From assembly GCA_014607495.2 (NCBI GenBank), contig CP053149.1:13528120-13592119 (forward strand): a DNA stretch of 64,000 nt, in the 5' to 3' direction. Below, in pieces: positions 43,560 through 54,492 of this stretch. The notes under the pieces are model-generated. The model had not been told where the DNA came from, did no database searches, and was given only the letters and a program-made list of their open reading frames with translations. The stretch's first letter is position 1. The number at the start of each line of letters is the position of its first letter. Source of the stretch: Carposina sasakii. Its lineage: Eukaryota > Arthropoda > Insecta > Lepidoptera > Carposinidae. A program made the position numbers and the translations under genes.

Positions 43560-44800
43560 CCTGATTTAAAATAAATAATTTTTATTACGCCATCTGTCAT
43601 AATGGGGATAAACCTCGTAATAGCGTCCAAGCAGGAGTCGCGCTGGACGTCATTCCGCCTTGACATTTAGTGTCATGGGGCCTTAAGTTACTGTTCATGT
43701 CTGCCATGCTCGTCTCATTACCTGGACGTCGATTTATTACACATAAAGTGAGTAAATTAGATCTGCAGCTAATACCTACATATATTGCGATCAAAATGTC
43801 AACAAAATTTATTCTAGACGTGCTCATGTAAGTTTAATCCCGAATGAGATTGACCGTCAAAACGAAGTCTGATCACGATCACAGTTCCGTCTAATACGCC
43901 GTGTCGATGTGCGCACACGCGTCTCTTTCTAAGAATTTACCTATAAAAAGTTAAATCTCGAAAAGACTCTTAAATTTCTACATACTTTTATTTCAATAGC
44001 ATATTAATGGGAATGTTAAGTGAATATAGTAGGCACCTTTTATAGCAATGAAATAAGAAAATAAAAAATCAATAACATTCCCAAAACACGCACAAGAGCA
44101 CTGAGTCTCCATCCAGCCAAATTAAATTCATACACAAAATAATATCAGGTGAGCATCAAAAGGCCTCGACTGTCCGTGCGTGGCTTTCCTTTTAATTAGG
44201 CCCTAAGTACTCGTTAAAAAGAAGATCTTTCTCGAACGCACAAAGAGCACAGTACTCACAAACAGTGCAAATGTAAAAAACGTAGGATAAATAAGTGGAA
44301 AAATACAGGTAAGTCCAAGAGGGGTTTTTGTACGGTCCGGCCGGCCACTTAGGTCATCCTGCGAAATAAAGCCCGAAGTTTTTTATATCGCTTTTAAATG
44401 CGGATCCCGTACGGGCCAGACCCGCCTCATCCCCCCCCCCCCCAGGATAATGTGAAAGAAAACAAACGAAAGAAAATGTTTCCAAGCGCGCCGTTCGTTT
44501 TTATTGAAGTCTTCGCAGTTTCGATTGCAAATAGTTCGTGTAATTCAGTTAGTTGGCCCTCAGAAAGAGGTAGGCGGAGCGTTTTGCTCGGATTCGAGTT
44601 TACCTGTGATAAAAAGCAGTGCATTTTCGAAATCAGCGAGACGCATAACGACGGTGCCGGCTTGCCTTCGAAGAAAACAGCTTTGCGAGCGACGCGCTAT
44701 TGTTTGCGCATTATGTTGCGTGAAGCGCTTTGCATTCGCTTTATCCGCGCCGCTTGTTTCGTAAATAATTTTGTTTTTACCACAACAATATTTAGTGTAA
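43560..44800. other. GC-richer, repeat-poor block, possible regulatory cluster
   Basis: Sub-blocks at 43600-43740 (GCGCTGGACGTCATTCCGCC), 43855-43930 (GTCGATGTGCGCACACGCG) and 44330-44800 (GTACGGTCCGGCCGGCCAC, TTGCGAGCGACGCGCTATTG) stand out from AT-rich flanks. A C14 run lies at 44430-44443. A 147-codon plus-strand frame at 44398-44841 crosses the C run and is overlapped by comparably long frames on both strands (65-92 codons). The openness is therefore probably compositional, not genic. No repeat recognised. Confidence 0.35.
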
Positions 44801-44841
44801 TTTTCTTGTATTTGCCTTGTTTCTTTGATTTTTACCATTAA

Positions 44842-46330
44842 TACATACTACTCCACATTAATTCCTTTTCAATGATTCATTGGTGCTTGAACAATTTAAC
44901 ATGGTTTGGCATCAACTTTCGTTGTCGTAACACTCGCACCAATGGCGGTTAGATTTTTGACGAATGCGTGAAGGCTTCCTATTAGAGCAAACGTGTCGGC
45001 GATGAACCTTTGTCATTTCCATCGAGATACAATGATACTTTGTCTAATATCCCTTATCATTTTATGGCAGGTACTCAACTTTAAGTAAGTAATCATAATC
45101 ACCCAGTGAGGTTATGCTTTTTAAAGTTGTTTATATTCAATCGTACATAATACGTGTTATTTCAAGCTAACGCATTAATATTTTATGTGGTGACATTTCT
45201 ATTTTCAAAACAATTAAATTTAATCCGAAGTTCGAATTAAATTCCCTTGCGTCGTTTTAAATCTAAGTTCCTATAGTATGTGGTGATACGTTTTCAATTT
45301 GACCAGTTTGGAGGGTGGCCTAGGGGTGCGAGGGATGGTGATTAGTAATGCGGGGGTAAATAGTCTGCGAGAGACGTTAATGAGAAAACTCAATGATGGT
45401 TTGACGAGTAATTAATTTTCTAAGCAAAATAATTTTTAATTTAGAATTATGTTTAATATTTATTTTGCTATGTTTAACGTTGAAACCACTATGTAGGTAG
45501 ATACTTGTGGTAGTACAGAACCCTTATGGTTTACTACGGTTTTGCACGCCGACCTTATACAAGAGTATAACTATTACTTTAACTGGTTTTATGTTCACCA
45601 CCCCTGGAATCTTATACTTTCTTATTTTATAATAACCAGGAGAAACTCCTAAAAATTGCTGCAATTGTTGCAAATACATAATATCTATATAGTCATAATA
45701 AGAGAAGAAAAATTACCTGGTAAAATTTAGATTCCCAATAAAGTAATCACGTCATAATGTAATAGATTCTGTTACCTACAAATGGCGCCCAGGGGCAATG
45801 CACCGGCGACCTTTTATTTCCACACAGGCCAGTCAATGAGTTTACTCATCAAGGAAATACGGTACAAGACATCGGTTCATAATTAAATTTCCTCGGCAAA
45901 AATAAAGAAGGGCTTAATAGCCTAGCTAATGGATGAAAATAAATCGATTCTGTTGTACTCGAGCGAGCAGAAGGGTTGTCATTGTACGTAGGGATTGCGC
46001 CCTTTCGTAATTATGTTAGGACCAGGTATTTCTCAGCAGGGTTTGATATGTTTAGGTAATTCCCTGTGTTTGTTACGCAAGGATAATTTATTGGAGTCTA
46101 CTTTAAAATTAAAGGGCTACATTTACTCCAGTCATGATTTACTCATTTGAGATATCTAAATACGAGTAATGGACATCGCAAAATATCTATAAAATAAGTA
46201 TGACATTAGAAAAGCTATTATTTTTTTAAAGAATTCACTCCAAACTCGTAATTTTAACTTTCTTAACAAATTAATTAAATCAAAATTTAATTTAATTACA
46301 TAAGGGCTGATATACTTACATTTCAACTTA
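44842..46330. other. AT-rich non-coding stretch
   Basis: No gene or clear repeat is seen. A small GC patch lies at about 45780-45835 (GCGCCCAGGGGCAATGCACC). Confidence 0.5.
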
Positions 46331-46332
46331 TA

Positions 46333-46787
46333 CAGGGTGTTTGTGACAGCCAGGCAAATATTGATACCACGGCTTCAGACCATGATTCTAAGGCGGAAAA
46401 CACTGAAAATTTTCGCAGGAAAATTCCAAAATTTTCCGACATTTTTTCACCTTTTCAAGAAAGTTTTAAGTTCGTTTAATTAGGCCGTAGATAATGACTT
46501 ACAAATAAAATTTTAACCAAAATATGATTTTCAAAAAAAAGTTGCCCTCAAAAAAGTTCAAATAACTGATAAACCTTAATGGAGAGTCACAAATGTTCCA
46601 AAAACAGCAATGTGTCACACAATAACCAATAAGCCCATTTAATTAGCCGATACAATTGGCGCGGAGAACAAAGATTACTGATAATCAAATCGAAAGTACA
46701 TTTCCTGCGAGTAATAACGCTGTCGTCTAACTCAACACAAAGGTACTTCAGCATTTCAGTATTTGCCTGGCTGTCACCCACACCCTG
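46333..46787. mobile_element. TA-flanked MITE family B, copy 1 (intact)
   Basis: The left end CAGGGTGTTTGTGACAGCCA and the inverted right end CAGGGTGTGGGTGACAGCCA continue as GGCAAATATTGATACC against GGCAAATACTGAAATG, an inverted repeat of about 30 bp. TA lies outside both ends (46331-46332, 46788-46789). The 455-bp interior contains TTCGTTTAATTAGGCCGTAG and CAGCAATGTGTCACACAAT. It is non-coding. A second copy at 53375 is interrupted by a SINE, and a stub lies at 31268. Confidence 0.88.
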
Positions 46788-46789
46788 TA

Positions 46790-47480
46790 TTTGTCGTGCC
46801 ATATTTTGAGCGCTGACACTGAATGAATAATATCAACTAAGGAATACTTATCTAAACCAAAGTAGAGACATCATAACTTTACATATGTACATAACATTGT
46901 AATGTGGAATAATCTGAATATTAAAGCCGTTCTACACACGGACTAAGATAATGGAACATTAAAGGCTTTATTCGACATATTTCACTCAAAAAACATCAAT
47001 TAGAAGCTCAAAAAATGCACTTTAAAAATGAAACGTAGTTACCAGCTAAGTTACCTTGTGTACGAGCATCCCCATTATGTCCTTATCAGTCGGGCCCAGC
47101 GCCAGCCACCAACTTTAATTCCTGTTTGGCACGGGAATTCTTAATTTGCTCCATTCCTTTTTGTCCCGGACTAATCATTGCCAGTCCAATTTGGAATGGA
47201 ATTATTATTTTTATTATGGATAAGTAAGTAAATTTGGTAAATATTATTATTTATTTGTAAAATAAAGGAGCTACATTAAGTGTATATAAGAAACATTTAA
47301 TGTCAGATATTTGGAAATAATAATGGAAAGCTGGTGTCTATATCCCAGAGGTACCCTAGCTTTAGTCACCAGAACCATTTGTTAACGTTCGTAACGCTCA
47401 TCAATTTTATTATAGTGTGTACCTACTCATGAGTGTCTATGAAAATAAACTTATTCTATTTAAGTATGTTGTTCTATATG
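46790..47480. other. Non-coding stretch with a small GC-richer patch
   Basis: No gene is seen. About 47090-47220 (GGGCCCAGCGCCAGCCACC, AACTTTAATTCCTGTTTGGC, GGACTAATCATTGCCAG) is repeat-free and could be regulatory. Confidence 0.4.
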
Positions 47481-47481
47481 A

Positions 47482-47581
47482 ATATACAAATAATTCGTAT
47501 ATGGTGTAGACCTGTAGGGGGTCCACCAGAACCAGTAAACTTATGAAAGGGGTCTATGAGAAAAAAGTTTGAGAACCCCTG
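47482..47581. mobile_element. hAT-type MITE, 5'-truncated relative of the 27.3-kb element
   Basis: AATTCGTATATGGTGTAGACC, then TGTAGGGGGTCCACCAGAACC and AAAAGTTTGAGAACCCCTG match the right 100 bp of the 27290-27451 element. The left terminus is missing, so no duplication can be read. Confidence 0.8.
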
Positions 47582-47896
47582 CTCTAGTCCTATTCCTATT
47601 ATCTAATGTGGAAAGTATATATTATTATCTTCTTGTAGTCCCTCATTGTCATTTTTATAAGGAAAGAAATATAAGATGAGCAATCGTAATATTAAAATTA
47701 CAAAAGTACTTCGAATTTTCAGCTCTCCTAGGATAAAAGCAAAACGAAACAAAACACGTGAAAAATCTGGTAAAATAGAACCTTTTTCGGGGTTTTCATG
47801 AGTTTGTATAAAGCTTATAAAAATGTTTGGCCTGATTACCTGGCTCAAGATTAGTTTGAGCAATCACTTCAATCACAAAACTTCAGGCTTCATTAT

Positions 47897-47982
47897 TTTT
47901 TATAAAATTATTAATAAAGAAATGAAAAAAATTCCTCACCCGGGTGGGAATCGAACCCACGACCTTTGCATTCCGTGCCGTG
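47897..47982 (-). repeat. 3'-tRNA SINE family, truncated copy 4
   Basis: On the minus strand: CACGGCACGGAATGC, the B-box half GTGGGTTCGATTCCCACC, GGGTGAGGAATTTTTTTCATTTC and the TTTATTAATAATTTTATAA tail. The 5' end is lost within the tRNA-like domain. Confidence 0.8.
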
Positions 47983-47999
47983 TTCATTATTTTTATCGA

Positions 48000-49120
48000 A
48001 GCTATTGAGAACCTTGGTTTATACTCTAAACTTCGTTTTTTTCCCCTGTTTAGAATGACTCATTAACATTCCTTATGGATTCGTTATCAATATTTAGGTT
48101 ATGGTGAGCTTGTGCCCTAAAAGCGGCGATAGGCTTATCCTTTAGCACGTGAGACTTAAAAGAATAAACAAAACTTTTTTGTAAAATGAGCTTTATGTAA
48201 GGAAATATCGAATCAAAACCCAATATTAATTTATCATAGATTTTTTTCTCTATTTGAGGAAAATATTAGAAGCAATGACATCCCCCACGCTCAGGGATTT
48301 GTAGCTAATCCTGATTGGGTGCGTATTGCAAATCGATGGAGTGTGACCGCACGTGTGACACATTACCCTCATATTCTGAGGTCGGTTGACTGTGACATCG
48401 GCGGCGTGACGGTTGACATGCCCGGAGGTGGGTATCTGAGATTTTGTTAGTAGTATACGCTATTGTCTTAATTATGTTCTTATCTTAAATTAGCAAATAC
48501 TTGTAAGTTCAGTTATAATCGAGAGTTGGACCCACTTGCACCAAATCGTTTGTAGGTTTCGATTGATTCCGCGTCACGATATTACCGTCATATACCAATA
48601 AGTACCAAAGTAGAGGCTCAAACAAACCCAGCTGTGGATAAATGTAGGCAAAATGATGAAGATGATGAGCACATAATAGGCAGTCATAGAGGTAAAGCAA
48701 AGATTATATGTGTACCTACGATAAATTTGCAGGTGTATGTGTGCCATGATCCTAAGATCACTTGCTAACCTGCTGTGGTTTGCCACTCAATACATTCTAC
48801 CGCCGAAATCTCACCGACCCGTATGCGAGCGGTCTAAAACTTCACACTAGTGACACATCCTTGTTCATTCATGACTATTCACGAAGCCCTGAAGCAACCT
48901 AATGTCTATATTTTCAAGCTAATGAGCTAAAATAAGCGCAAATTACAAACAAGCCTGGAGGCTAATGCTCATGGAGCCAGTGATGTGTGCTCGCATCACT
49001 GATCAGAGATGCATCGCCGCACACCCTTCTGTCGATTTTGTTCTCGTATTGATTTGAAGCTCATTGATTTTTAGTAAATTGTACTGTTGATTGTACTCGT
49101 AGATAGTATTTATGTACATA
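48000..49120. other. Non-coding stretch
   Basis: No gene is supported. The region at 48290-48430 (CCCACGCTCAGGGATTTG, GGCGGCGTGACGGTTGAC) is GC-richer and repeat-free. Overlapping minus-strand frames at 48509-48786 show no motif. Confidence 0.45.
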
Positions 49121-49122
49121 TA

Positions 49123-49290
49123 AGGGACAGCCATAATTGCAGAATTGCAACGGTGATCCTGCAGACACGTTAAGGGGCCAAATGTGGTCAGTGACAAGTT
49201 TCTAGCTCATCGCCTCAGAAAATGACATGTATGAAAGAAGATGCAGTTGATATATTCTAGTGAAGCCTCGCATCAGCACAGGAAAACGTT
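49123..49290 (-). repeat. 'gaaatggggt' interspersed repeat, second long copy
   Basis: AAGGGACAGCCATAATTGCAG, ATCCTGCAGACACGTTAAGG, AGTGACAAGTTTCTAGCTC and GAAGATGCAGTTGATATATTC, then CATCAGCACAGGAAAACG, are collinear with 33040-33262. Confidence 0.6.
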
Positions 49291-49431
49291 TTTATGATAC
49301 AAATTGATATCGTATTTATTTATAATAATACTAAAAGCGAAAATATTTAGTTAGATACTCCTAATTTTCATGGAAGGATATAGGCACTTCGAGTAATTAG
49401 ATACTCAAATGTATTAAAATAGAGACAAACA

Positions 49432-49620
49432 GCCCCCTGATTACGTAAAAGCAATAGGAAAGCAGAAGTAAAGTGATAGCGAAAATTGTACAATATTCGC
49501 CTTGAAATGTCAAAGTTCCTTTAAAATTCATTTTACGTAATACGTATTTGACAAGCAATCAGCGATTTTTGTACAATTTTCGCTATCGCTTTGCGTTTGT
49601 TCGTTAGGTAATAAGGGGGC
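49432..49620. mobile_element. MITE with GCCCCCTGATTAC ends
   Basis: GCCCCCTGATTACGTAAAAGC at the left is inverted at the right (TTCGTTAGGTAATAAGGGGGC). A second internal inverted pair, AAGTGATAGCGAAAATTGTACAA against TTGTACAATTTTCGCTATCGCTT (given in parts: GTGATAGCGAAAATTGTAC; GTACAATTTTCGCTATCGC), lies at about 49474 and 49570. A hairpin of about 190 bp could form. No clear target-site duplication. There is no coding capacity. Confidence 0.8.
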
Positions 49621-49719
49621 AGATCTAGAAGTCTTTCCATAAGCTACGCAGAGGGAACTAGTAGTGCTGAAATAAAATATATAACACAATTTTTTCTACA
49701 TTCGATTAGTGGGTGCATA

Positions 49720-49830
49720 AGGCCGCATGCACACGGTCACTATCAGCGTTCTGCTTCATTAGGCGAGCGGCGCGGCGCGGGCGGTATCGCGAACGGACCA
49801 TTTTTCATCCAGCGCGCGCGAATATAGTTT
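49720..49830. other. Short GC-rich patch
   Basis: GGCGAGCGGCGCGGCGCGGG and CCAGCGCGCGCGAATATAG form a sharp GC-rich patch after GGCCGCATGCACACGG. It could be a transposon fragment or a regulatory island; no second copy is seen. Confidence 0.3.
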
Positions 49831-50306
49831 AGATATTTTTACGTGGCAATATAGTTTCATAAAATACAGTTTTAGGGAGAAACTTTTTTGTGTACCGATG
49901 AAACTCTTACAATATATTTTATTTTATTGCTTGCACCTGCAAAAACTACTTCTACTTAACCGTGTCTATGTGCAATTGGTATCTGTTAAAATTAAACGAA
50001 AAACCAAACAAATGCACTCAATTATCACGTATACATAAGCTAATATCTACTGACTACCTGCACAGTAGGCACCTACGATTTAATTTACACTACCCCCCGC
50101 CAATCGGGGACAATATTCAAATAAGGCTTCATCTATTAGCGGGCCCCATCGCGACATGTCCTATTATCTTTTACCGTCATCTAGAGACCCTCGGAGTTGC
50201 GTCGCTGAGTCTGCGGGGGGCCTTATCGACTCAGACAGAATTGGAATATGATGTGTACGATAAACTCTTCCTAACTAAACTATTGATTACAAATAAACAC
50301 ATACAC

Positions 50307-50537
50307 ACGGCCGACTGGTCTAGTAGGTAGTGACCCTGCCTGCGACGCCACAGGTCCTGGATTCGAATCCCGGTAGGTGCAAACATTGATATGATGAATA
50401 TCAATGTTTATTTCCGAGTCATGGACGTTTCTATACTTATCTATTTATTTATATACCGTTGCTTTAGTACCCACGACACAAGACCTTAGGGATCTTACTG
50501 TGGGATTAGGTTAATGTGTTGTGTAGTGTGTAAATAT
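50307..50537 (+). mobile_element. 5'-tRNA SINE family, near full-length copy 7
   Basis: Head GGCCGACTGGTCTAGTAGG with A box TGGTCTAGTAGG, then GTGACCCTGCCTGCGACGCC and exact B-box core ATTCGAATCCCGG, then the ATTGATATGATGAATATC block and GTTTATTTCCGAGTCATGG. The 3' part has ACGACACAAGACCTTAGGG, CTTACTGTGGGATTAGGTTA and ATGTGTTGTGTAGTGTG. Together with 54493-54728 it defines the roughly 230-bp consensus in this window. The 122-codon plus-strand frame at 49962-50330 runs into the head and is not a gene. Confidence 0.88.
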
Positions 50538-50544
50538 ATATGTG

Positions 50545-50620
50545 TGTATCTATGTTATTCCCGAAATGGGGTTACCAGAACTGCGAGATATAAAAGGAGA
50601 TTCCACAGACACGTTGTCAT
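50545..50620 (-). repeat. Fragment of 'gaaatggggt' interspersed repeat
   Basis: ATTCCCGAAATGGGGTTACC, then AGAACTGCGAGATATAAAAGG and CCACAGACACGTTGTC. It begins within 10 bp of the preceding SINE's tail. Confidence 0.5.
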
Positions 50621-50714
50621 TTATTAATTTACTAATATAATAATAGCACTACTGATTAAATTCGAGTAAACACCTTCTATGTAATGCAAAATGTCCAACT
50701 CTTTGATATAGTAT

Positions 50715-50860
50715 CCTTTCAATCAAATCAAAATCAAAAATCGTTTATTTTCAAAAAAATCATACACTTGGTGTAGTAAACTCGCTGCCTTCCACACTAG
50801 GATACCCTGTGCTGTGGAATTCAGCGTCTTCCTCTCATGCTAATAACAGTTTGTTACATT
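50715..50860 (-). repeat. 'AAATCAAAATCAAAAATC' 3'-tail repeat
   Basis: CAAATCAAAATCAAAAATCG, then TTTATTTTCAAAAAAATCATAC, CACTTGGTGTAGTAAACTCG and CTTCCACACTAGGATACCC have the layout of a common lepidopteran non-LTR tail read on the minus strand (…GATTTTTGATTTTGATTTG). No second copy is in the window, so the assignment rests on recognition alone. Confidence 0.5.
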
Positions 50861-50983
50861 CATTTGTATACTATGCCAACAGTAAAATTACATACCTATA
50901 ACAAACATATGAACCTGGTATAGTTAATTGTTGTACTAAATCGTGCAGTAAATTAAATTTTGTAGGCAAAATAACACACACCA

Positions 50984-51822
50984 TGTATATGTCGTGGCCA
51001 TATTGTAAAATTGATCATTTCATGAAATGGTCGAGCATTTCATGAAGTGGTCGCATTTCATGAAGTGGCCAATTCAATTTGACCAGATCGTTAAATCGTC
51101 TACATTTCACGATTTTGTCATCCACGTTTGGCCAAATCGTATTAACAGGGTGTCCATAAAATCCGAATGTGGTAAGAGCTTATATAAATAATATATACCG
51201 TACACCATATATAAGTATACCATAAGGTATGATTTTTTTGCTATTATTTATGTGATATTTTCACAATATAATATTTAAAAACATAAAAGACTTTACAAAA
51301 GCGATTCGCATCTGGCACATCGCCGGACGCTGCCTGGGCACGCTCGCTCCGCTCGCTCGGCTCGTGCGTCATTTGTCATAGTCTAACCTAACCTAACCTA
51401 TCGTAATGTAAGGTTTTTGTTTAACAATATTATTATAAACCACCATTAAGTCTAATATACATTATACAATATAACACACTATCCGTGAACTTCTTCTGCA
51501 TAGTCACCCTACTCTCTTTAATTTGTTTTATAACCTAAAAAGAAAAATCCGCCATCTTCACACATAAATAAAACGCACGCAGCGCCTCTACCGGTGATTC
51601 ATGTAACTATTTTACGATATGATCAATAATCTTGACCACTTCATGAAATGATCGGGCGTTTAGTTGCCCATATCGAGAAACGATTTTTATCATCGATCTG
51701 CCCAAACCATATCATGATGTGGCCAATAGACAGTTGAACTTTTCATGAAATGCGACCATTTCATGAAATGCTCGACCATTTCATGAAATGATCAATTCTA
51801 CGATATGGCCACGACATATACA
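50984..51822. mobile_element. 839-bp inverted-repeat element with phased TTCATGAA palindromes
   Basis: The left arm (from 50984, TGTATATGTCGTGGCCATAT...) and right arm (ending 51822, ...ATGGCCACGACATATACA) are inverted for about 80-90 bp at better than 90% identity. Each arm carries three near-palindromes of the form CATTTCATGAAATG: 51016, 51036 and 51054 on the left; about 51739, 51757 and 51777 on the right. Their spacing is 18-20 bp, with a seventh at 51637. The interior has a GC-rich patch (CTGCCTGGGCACGCTCGCTC) and a CTAACCTAACCTAACCTA stretch at about 51384-51401. No ORF. The duplication is ambiguous because the arms extend into TATA. Confidence 0.85.
51384..51401. repeat. Short interstitial (CCTAA)n, insect telomere-type repeat
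   Basis: CTAACCTAACCTAACCTA contains three tandem CCTAA units (TTAGG on the other strand), the canonical insect telomeric motif. At three units it may be coincidental. It lies inside the inverted-repeat element at 50984-51822. Confidence 0.5.
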
Positions 51823-52080
51823 CCTCAGGAACATTTCTTATCTATGAACGGTTTGCAGAGAAATTAGTTCGTTAGTAATAGGTAGAGTTAAAATCAACTT
51901 AGATGCTTTACTAGTTACTGAAAACCGTTTTGTAAAACATCCAAATATCTTTACATTCTCACAAGTTTCTATTACATTTGTTGCTCTCCTTTTTTTTTCT
52001 CAATGTAGTTTGTAGTTTCTTAGAATTTGTTTAATTGCACATGTTACCCTGTTATTAACAATTTCTCTTTACTTACTTGG

Positions 52081-52195
52081 CTTGCTGGAAGAGATCTCTG
52101 GTAGAGATAAGCTTGCCATTGTACATGCATCTCTTCTTTTATGTTGTATGCTATATTTCTTTTTGTGTATGTGCAATAAAGAATAAGAATAAGTT
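52081..52195 (+). repeat. LINE 3' end, 'GCTGGAAGAGATCTCT...GCAATAAAG' family, copy 2
   Basis: CTTGCTGGAAGAGATCTCTGG, TAGAGATAAGCTTGCCATTG, TGTATGCTATATTTC and TGTATGTGCAATAAAGAATAAG, with an AATAAA polyadenylation-like signal at the end. It is the plus-strand counterpart of 35070-35190. The 90-codon minus-strand frame overlapping it is not a gene. Confidence 0.8.
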
Positions 52196-52199
52196 TCTA

Positions 52200-53370
52200 T
52201 ATGACTTACAGACTCACGAGTAGAGTCACAAGACTTAAAGATGAATGGTAAGGTCACACACATATCACATTCACGTGTCTGGGGTATTCTCGGGACTTCT
52301 CGACGTGAGTAGGTATAAACCCAGCATTCATAATATAGCATAGAATTTAGGCTATACCAACTTACTAGGTACGAAAAACCGAAAAAATCACGTTTAGAAC
52401 TTCATAATTTGTGTTCATAACCCACGCCCCAAAACTGCGGCTAAACAGGCGTACAGCAGCGGTGGTAGTTTTTATAACAACCCTTCAGGTGTCCCGCAGT
52501 GCGTCGCATACATAGCGTCAATCAGGACCCCGGTTACTATTCATTCATCCGGACGCACGGGTGTGCGAGAGCCAAGTTTGTACCCCGACAACAATTTCAG
52601 TTCTTTTTTCAATTAAATTATGTAATAAAATATGTTCTAAAAATACTTCTTAAAAACTTAAAAGATATAAACTGTATTGAAATTAATTCAAAAATTACAA
52701 CAAAGTACATACCTAAATGTCACGTTCTGAGATCACTTGCGTAGTAATCATCTCGTCGAATTTATCACACGAAAATGTGTCTAAGAAACGAGCTAAAAAA
52801 GAATCCAACCAAGTTTTAACAGAATCAAAACTATAGAAGTGTTAGTTTTGAAACTAAAACATTAATAAATTTGATTAAATAATATGTACAGTATATACAT
52901 CAATAAAATATTCGTACATACTTTCATTAAATATGTAGATATGTAGGTAAGTAAAATACTCATAGTTAGTTCAATTACATTTATTCATGACTCACGTTAC
53001 TCGAACTTGGCATTCATCTTAAATTATTTCTGGAGGCCTGTTCCCGACAGCTCCACGATTTACCTCTGCTTTAAGAAGTTATTTAGCGTTCTATTGGATG
53101 TATTATTTGTAAACACTTGGCTTTGAGGTGAATGAAGTGTTTTCAATAGAGACGCTTATACATTTTGAATATTGGTTAGCGAATTCATTTCTGGTATTTA
53201 CCCAAGAATGTGCGAAAACTGTAATGCTGCCTTTCTATCAGCCAAACGGGGAGATATAAAGATTTGATAATTTCATTTAAATCTAGAGCTTGCGTTATCT
53301 TCTGTGTAAAGAAAGCTATATAAAAATGGTAACAATATACGCTTGGTAACGCTTTTTGAAATTTTTCATA
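52200..53370. other. Non-coding stretch
   Basis: No gene is seen. About 52400-52590 is slightly GC-richer (CCACGCCCCAAAACTGCGGC, CATCCGGACGCACGGGTG) without repeats. The rest is AT-rich. Confidence 0.5.
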
Positions 53371-53374
53371 CATA

Positions 53375-54176
53375 TAGGGTGTTTGTGACAGCCAAGCAAA
53401 TATTGATACCGTGACTTCAGATCATGATTCTGAGGCGGAACACTAAAAATTTCGCAGGAAAATTCCAAAATTTTCCGATATTTTTTTCACATTTTCAAAA
53501 AAAAATATAATGAAAATGGAAAAAATTCTTCACCCGAGTGGGAATCGAACCCACGACCACTGCAAACCGTGCCAACCGCTCTAACCACTGAGCTACCGGG
53601 TCAATTTCTCGGATGACGAATTTTACCATCTCTTTTCTAAATTACATATTGGCAACGTTATTTTTCATCCCGATAGCTATACACTAGCCAAATCTCGGCA
53701 AACAAAGCTGAATCCCTCAGCACAATGTTTAAAGATGAAACGATCAACCATATCCTAACGGATTATATTAATGGAGAAGTGTTTTTATAAATTTATCTTA
53801 GTCAATATATTATATATTATAAAATTATTAATAAAGAAAAAAATAGTTTATTTCGTTTAATTAGGCCTTAGATAATGACTTAAAAATAAACTTTTAACCA
53901 AAAGATGTTTTTTTTCGAAAAAAAAAAAGTGGCTCTCAAAAGTTTAAAGACCAGATAAACCCTAATGGATAGTTACAAGTGATCCAAAAAACAGCAATGT
54001 GTCACACAATTATCAATAAGCCCATTTAAATAGTCACAAGATCGCGCGATACAATTAGCGCGGAGAGCAAAGATTACTGATAATCAAATCAAAAATACAC
54101 CTGCGAGTAATAATACTATCGTATGACTCAACTTGTTCAGCATATTAGTATTTGCCTGGCTGTCACATACACCCTT
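53375..54176. mobile_element. TA-flanked MITE family B, copy 2, split by a SINE
   Basis: The left end TAGGGTGTTTGTGACAGCCA and right end GGCTGTCACATACACCCTTTA match copy 1 at 46333, with TA outside (53373-53374, 54177-54178). Relative to copy 1, about 340 bp is inserted after CATTTTCAAAAAAA (near 53507), and homology resumes with TTCGTTTAATTAGGCCTTAG (near 53852). The insert is the SINE at 53507-53845, so the SINE moved after the MITE had landed. Confidence 0.88.
53507..53845 (-). mobile_element. 3'-tRNA SINE family, long copy 5, nested in a MITE
   Basis: Read on the minus strand it starts in the first tail (TTTCTTTATTAATAATTTTA at about 53819-53840). It continues through the body (CATCTCCATTAATATAATCCG-like block, GGATATGGTTGATCGTTTC, TTTGCCGAGATTTGGC), the AGAGATGGTAAAATTCGTCATC leader and the tRNA-like domain (53530-53602), and ends in a shortened tail. 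It shares the tail-to-body junction with the dimer at 21.2 kb. Confidence 0.85.
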
Positions 54177-54265
54177 TATAGTTTGAAGTACAGAGACATA
54201 GGCTCGTGAAATTTGAGACAATTATCAGAATCTGTACGACTAGATAGAGCTGCCTAGATGACAGA

Positions 54266-54345
54266 CTAGCTGTTGCCCACTTTTTGTCTGTATGAACTAC
54301 AGATCGTAGCCTGCTCCGTACTCCTGATGTACACATAATTTTTTA
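54266..54345 (+). repeat. Weak 'actagctgttgcccac' repeat fragment
   Basis: ACTAGCTGTTGCCCACTTTT, then TGTATGAACTACAGATCGTAG and CCTGCTCCGTACTCC follow the order of the 'GACTTCGTCCGCG' repeats, but with heavy divergence. Confidence 0.35.
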
Positions 54346-54492
54346 AAGATTACTTACCTACGTAAGTAAATAAAATATGAAGAAATAACAACAAGGAACC
54401 TTACTTTCGCATTTATAATATTAGTATCGTACCGTTATTGCAACCGTAATCCAATTCTTAACTAGTCCAAAATTAATCCCACTATCAATCTC

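Noticed and set aside
44398..44841. A 147-codon plus-strand gene, the longest frame in the window
   Set aside because: It crosses a C14 homopolymer and is overlapped by comparably long frames on both strands. It has low-complexity ends and no recognisable motif.
49962..50330. A 122-codon plus-strand open frame as a gene
   Set aside because: Its 3' end runs into the SINE head at 50307, it shows no domain, and it lacks splice or Kozak-like support.
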